64,000 nt of DNA. Origin: Bacillota bacterium (GTDB lineage Bacteria; Bacillota; Clostridia; Peptostreptococcales; Anaerovoracaceae). The stretch covers positions 1 to 64,000 of the forward strand of contig JAFSUI010000001.1 of the NCBI GenBank assembly GCA_017445315.1, read 5' to 3'. Both the position numbers and the translations under genes were made by a program. Below the pieces are notes generated by a model that worked only from the letters and a program-made list of their open reading frames with translations, did no database searches and had not been told where the DNA came from. Shown in pieces: positions 62,162 to 64,000 of this stretch; position 1 is the stretch's first letter, and the number at the start of each line of letters is the position of its first letter.

Positions 62162-63559
62162 CTATTTTCCCAAACAGAATCTACTAAAGACTTGATCAAT
62201 TACATCTTCCCTAACAGAATCTCCCGTGATAAATCCAAGGTGTTCATAAGCAGAAGAAATATCTATTTCTATTAATTCTAGCGGCGATCTGTTTTTTGCG
62301 GAGCTTATTGCATCCTTAACTGACTTTGCTGCCTCCTGAAGCATCGTTTGATGTCTAACATTTGTAACGACGCTTCCGCTTTTATTTGAGGATTTTCCCT
62401 TTGCAAAATTTTCATCCGAATAGCCGGAGGCCTTGAAAATAGCCTCTTCCACGGCTTTGATTCCGCCATCTTCTTTTAGGGAAATAACTATATAGGGAAG
62501 GGGATTTGAGAAATTTCTCATATCCTCATCGGAAAGCAAAAGCCCCTTATCTTCTTTGTTAAAAATGACGAGCGAAGGTGTTTCTTCAAGAAGATTCTTT
62601 AATGCAAAATCTTCCTCGGTTATTTTTTCGGAACCGTCTATCAAAAGAAGTGCAAAGTCCGCATCCTTAAGAGACATTCTGCTTCTCTCAATTCCTATCT
62701 TCTCAACGACGTCCTCTGTTTCTCTTATTCCTGCTGTGTCAGTAATTCTAACGGGAATTCCCCTTATATTTGCAAACTCTTCAATGGTGTCTCTGGTTGT
62801 TCCCGGAATTTCCGTTACGATTGCGCGAGACTCTTTTAGGAGCGCGTTCATGAGTGAGGATTTTCCCACATTGGGTCTTCCAACTATTACAACAGAAAAT
62901 CCATCTCTAAGAATTTTTCCTGCCTTGCTGCTCTCTATCAGTTCACTAATATCTTTCGAAACTTCTTCCAGCCTCTCTATTAATTTTCCGTAGGTCAGTT
63001 CTTCTATGTCTTCATCGGGATAATCTATATTGACAAAAACATCAACAAGAACTTCGGTTAGGGCGTTTCTAATCCTTGAAATTTCAACGGAAAACTTACC
63101 TTCGAGTTGCGATATTGCGGCGTCGAGCGATGCATCGGTCTTTGCATTTATTACGTCTATTACTGCTTCTGCTTGAGAAAGATCCATTCTTCCGTTTAGG
63201 AATGCTCTCTTTGTGAACTCTCCGGGCTCCGCCATGCGCGCGCCTTCTCTTAAGACGAGCGAGATAACCTTTGATAGGGGAATGCGTCCGCCGTGACAGT
63301 TGATTTCAACTACGTCTTCTCTGGTATAGGTTGCGGGGGCCGGCATAAAGCATGCCATTACCTCATCTATTGTTTCGCCGTTTTCAGGATCCACGATATG
63401 CCCATAGGTAAGCTCGCGAGGGGAAACAGCATTACCTTTTCCACAAACAAAAATCCTCCCAAGTATATCCTTTGCCTCGGGACCGCTTATTCTTATTATT
63501 CCAATTCCGCCTTCTCCTGAAGGGGTGGCTATTGCTGCAATTGTTTCTTTGATATCCAT
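62162..63559 (-). CDS. mnmE: tRNA modification GTPase MnmE
   Basis: About 465 residues. The N-terminal folate-binding domain (TIAAIATPSGEGGIGIIRIS, CHGGRIPLSKVISLV) is followed by a helical domain and an inserted G domain with VVIVGRPNVGKSSLMNALL, the switch GTTRDTIEE, DTAGIRETEDVVEK and the specificity motif FNKED, and then the terminal FSRFCLGK with its conserved cysteine. I start at MDIKETIA; an in-frame extension of 25 residues upstream runs through palindromic element sequence. The ribosome binding site is weak (TTGGGAAT). Confidence 0.96.
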   Translation of the reverse strand: MDIKETIAAIATPSGEGGIGIIRISGPEAKDILGRIFVCGKGNAVSPRELTYGHIVDPENGETIDEVMACFMPAPATYTREDVVEINCHGGRIPLSKVISLVLREGARMAEPGEFTKRAFLNGRMDLSQAEAVIDVINAKTDASLDAAISQLEGKFSVEISRIRNALTEVLVDVFVNIDYPDEDIEELTYGKLIERLEEVSKDISELIESSKAGKILRDGFSVVIVGRPNVGKSSLMNALLKESRAIVTEIPGTTRDTIEEFANIRGIPVRITDTAGIRETEDVVEKIGIERSRMSLKDADFALLLIDGSEKITEEDFALKNLLEETPSLVIFNKEDKGLLLSDEDMRNFSNPLPYIVISLKEDGGIKAVEEAIFKASGYSDENFAKGKSSNKSGSVVTNVRHQTMLQEAAKSVKDAISSAKNRSPLELIEIDISSAYEHLGFITGDSVREDVIDQVFSRFCLGK

Positions 63560-63585
63560 ATTCCCAATGATACTACAAAGCGTAG

Positions 63586-63829
63586 GTAAACGCAAAGATG
63601 ATGGCGGAGCGAAGTTGAATACACACCACGCCACGCCCTTTCATATCGTGCAATTATATTACTCAATAAAAAAGGACTTTCGGGAGTTGGATAAAACTCG
63701 TCCTTCGGACTCAAACATTATCCAACATCCAACGAAAGTCTTTTTTATTTTCGTATAATTGCTACGACATTCAAGAGGACGTTCTGTGGTATGTTCATCA
63801 ACGTCGCTCCGCGCCATCTTTACGTTTAC
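63586..63829. repeat. Long palindromic element D overlapping the jag stop codon
   Basis: An imperfect palindrome of 244 bases. The left arm begins GTAAACGCAAAGATG and continues with GCGGAGCGAAGTTGA; the right arm is its near-complement, ending CATCTTTACGTTTAC at 63829 and so covering the jag stop codon. Inside, CGTGCAATTATA pairs with TATAATTGCTACG and AATAAAAAAG with CTTTTTTATT. The tip ACTTTCGG...CGAAAGT with TGGATAA/TTATCCA and TCC TTC GGA is homologous to element A, with paired changes. Confidence 0.88.
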
Positions 63830-64000
63830 TTAACGTCTATTACTACGCGTCTCAAAGGATCCTGTCCTTCGCTTCTTGTAACTACGCGTCCGTCCTTTTG
63901 GAGCGTCGCATGAATTACCTTTCTTTCATAAGGATTCATCGGCTCGAGCTTGAAGCTTCTTCTGGAGCGTGCAACCTTGTCAGCCATACGCATTGCGAGC
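63826..64000 (-). CDS. jag: Jag/KhpB RNA-binding protein, 3' end only
   Basis: The last 57 codons of a gene that continues beyond the window. The visible part is an R3H domain: MADKVARSRRSFKLEPMNPY, ERKVIHATLQ and RVVTRSEGQDPLRRVVI, the hallmark of Jag (KhpB), which pairs with KhpA in RNA binding and affects cell division and elongation in related bacteria. It precedes mnmE in the usual rpmH-rnpA-yidC-jag-mnmE order, so the missing part and yidC should lie just to the right. The stop codon lies in the outer arm of palindromic element D. Confidence 0.92.
   Translation of the reverse strand, partial: LAMRMADKVARSRRSFKLEPMNPYERKVIHATLQKDGRVVTRSEGQDPLRRVVIDVK

Overview
The window looks like a chromosomal segment of an anaerobic, moderate-GC Firmicute of the class Clostridia. 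Supporting evidence is the oxygen-independent cobalamin pathway (CbiK/CbiD/CbiG type), a class III ribonucleotide reductase with its activase, clostridial-type thioredoxin reductases, a DnaD/DnaB replication cluster, lipoproteins with clean lipoboxes, and strong AGGAGG-type ribosome binding sites. A family such as Anaerovoracaceae is plausible, but I cannot prove it from this sequence. The right end (jag, mnmE, mnmG, rsmG, parA, parB, with two parS sites) is the classic block beside the Firmicute replication origin, so oriC/dnaA probably lies just beyond base 64000. Nearly all genes are on the minus strand and so read away from that presumed origin. The plus-strand exceptions are alr, the lipoprotein-blaI-blaR1 group, rnhA and aroB.

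Layout. 1-4100: a repeat-bearing PD-(D/E)XK-like protein, a DUF4230 membrane protein, a TSCPD protein and a thioredoxin-reductase-like flavoprotein without a recognisable NADPH motif. 4100-12300: a repeat-rich spacer, alr, L-cysteine desulfidase, an XRE-Uma2 fusion, an unassigned structured leader RNA before a lipoprotein, and a blaI-blaR1 pair with two operators. 12300-24500: an aconitase-family hydratase, trxB, nrdD fused to a redoxin domain, nrdG, a DUF4037/TPR pair, a gene remnant, corA and gdhA. 24500-41150: a large cobalamin operon (cbiK-like lipoprotein, second lipoprotein, cbiA, C, D, F, G, H, a cbiJ-E-T fusion, cbiB, cobD, cobQ, a LarA homologue), headed by a cobalamin riboswitch with a terminator; a second, degenerate cbiK follows after an internal terminator. 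41200-50400: walJ, rnhA, two MacB/FtsX-type ABC transporters, a SanA/YdcF protein and aroB. 50400-64000: rsmA, rnmV, an FtsB/DivIC-like protein, dnaD, dnaB, rplI, gdpP, parB, parA, parS, rsmG, mnmG, mnmE and the 3' end of jag.

How the genes work together. The cobalamin genes convert sirohydrochlorin towards adenosylcobinamide. When B12 is plentiful the riboswitch should terminate transcription ahead of the whole set. No cbiL, cobS, cobT or cobU is present, so the pathway must be completed elsewhere. NrdG and NrdD supply deoxynucleotides without oxygen, and the fused redoxin plus the adjacent TrxB point to a thiol reductant. The right-hand cluster couples replication initiation, chromosome segregation, tRNA modification and cyclic-di-AMP turnover.

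Most unusual points: many palindromic repeat families, including four long imperfect hairpins of about 210-280 bases with apparent compensatory changes and 67-base palindrome-ended repeats; repeat sequence inserted in frame in CbiB; low-complexity inserts in other enzymes; a CbiK pair in which only the secreted lipoprotein keeps the metal-binding triad; a LarA homologue with the full catalytic set inside a B12 operon; and a DnaD protein fused to what looks like the amino-terminal part of a helicase loader.
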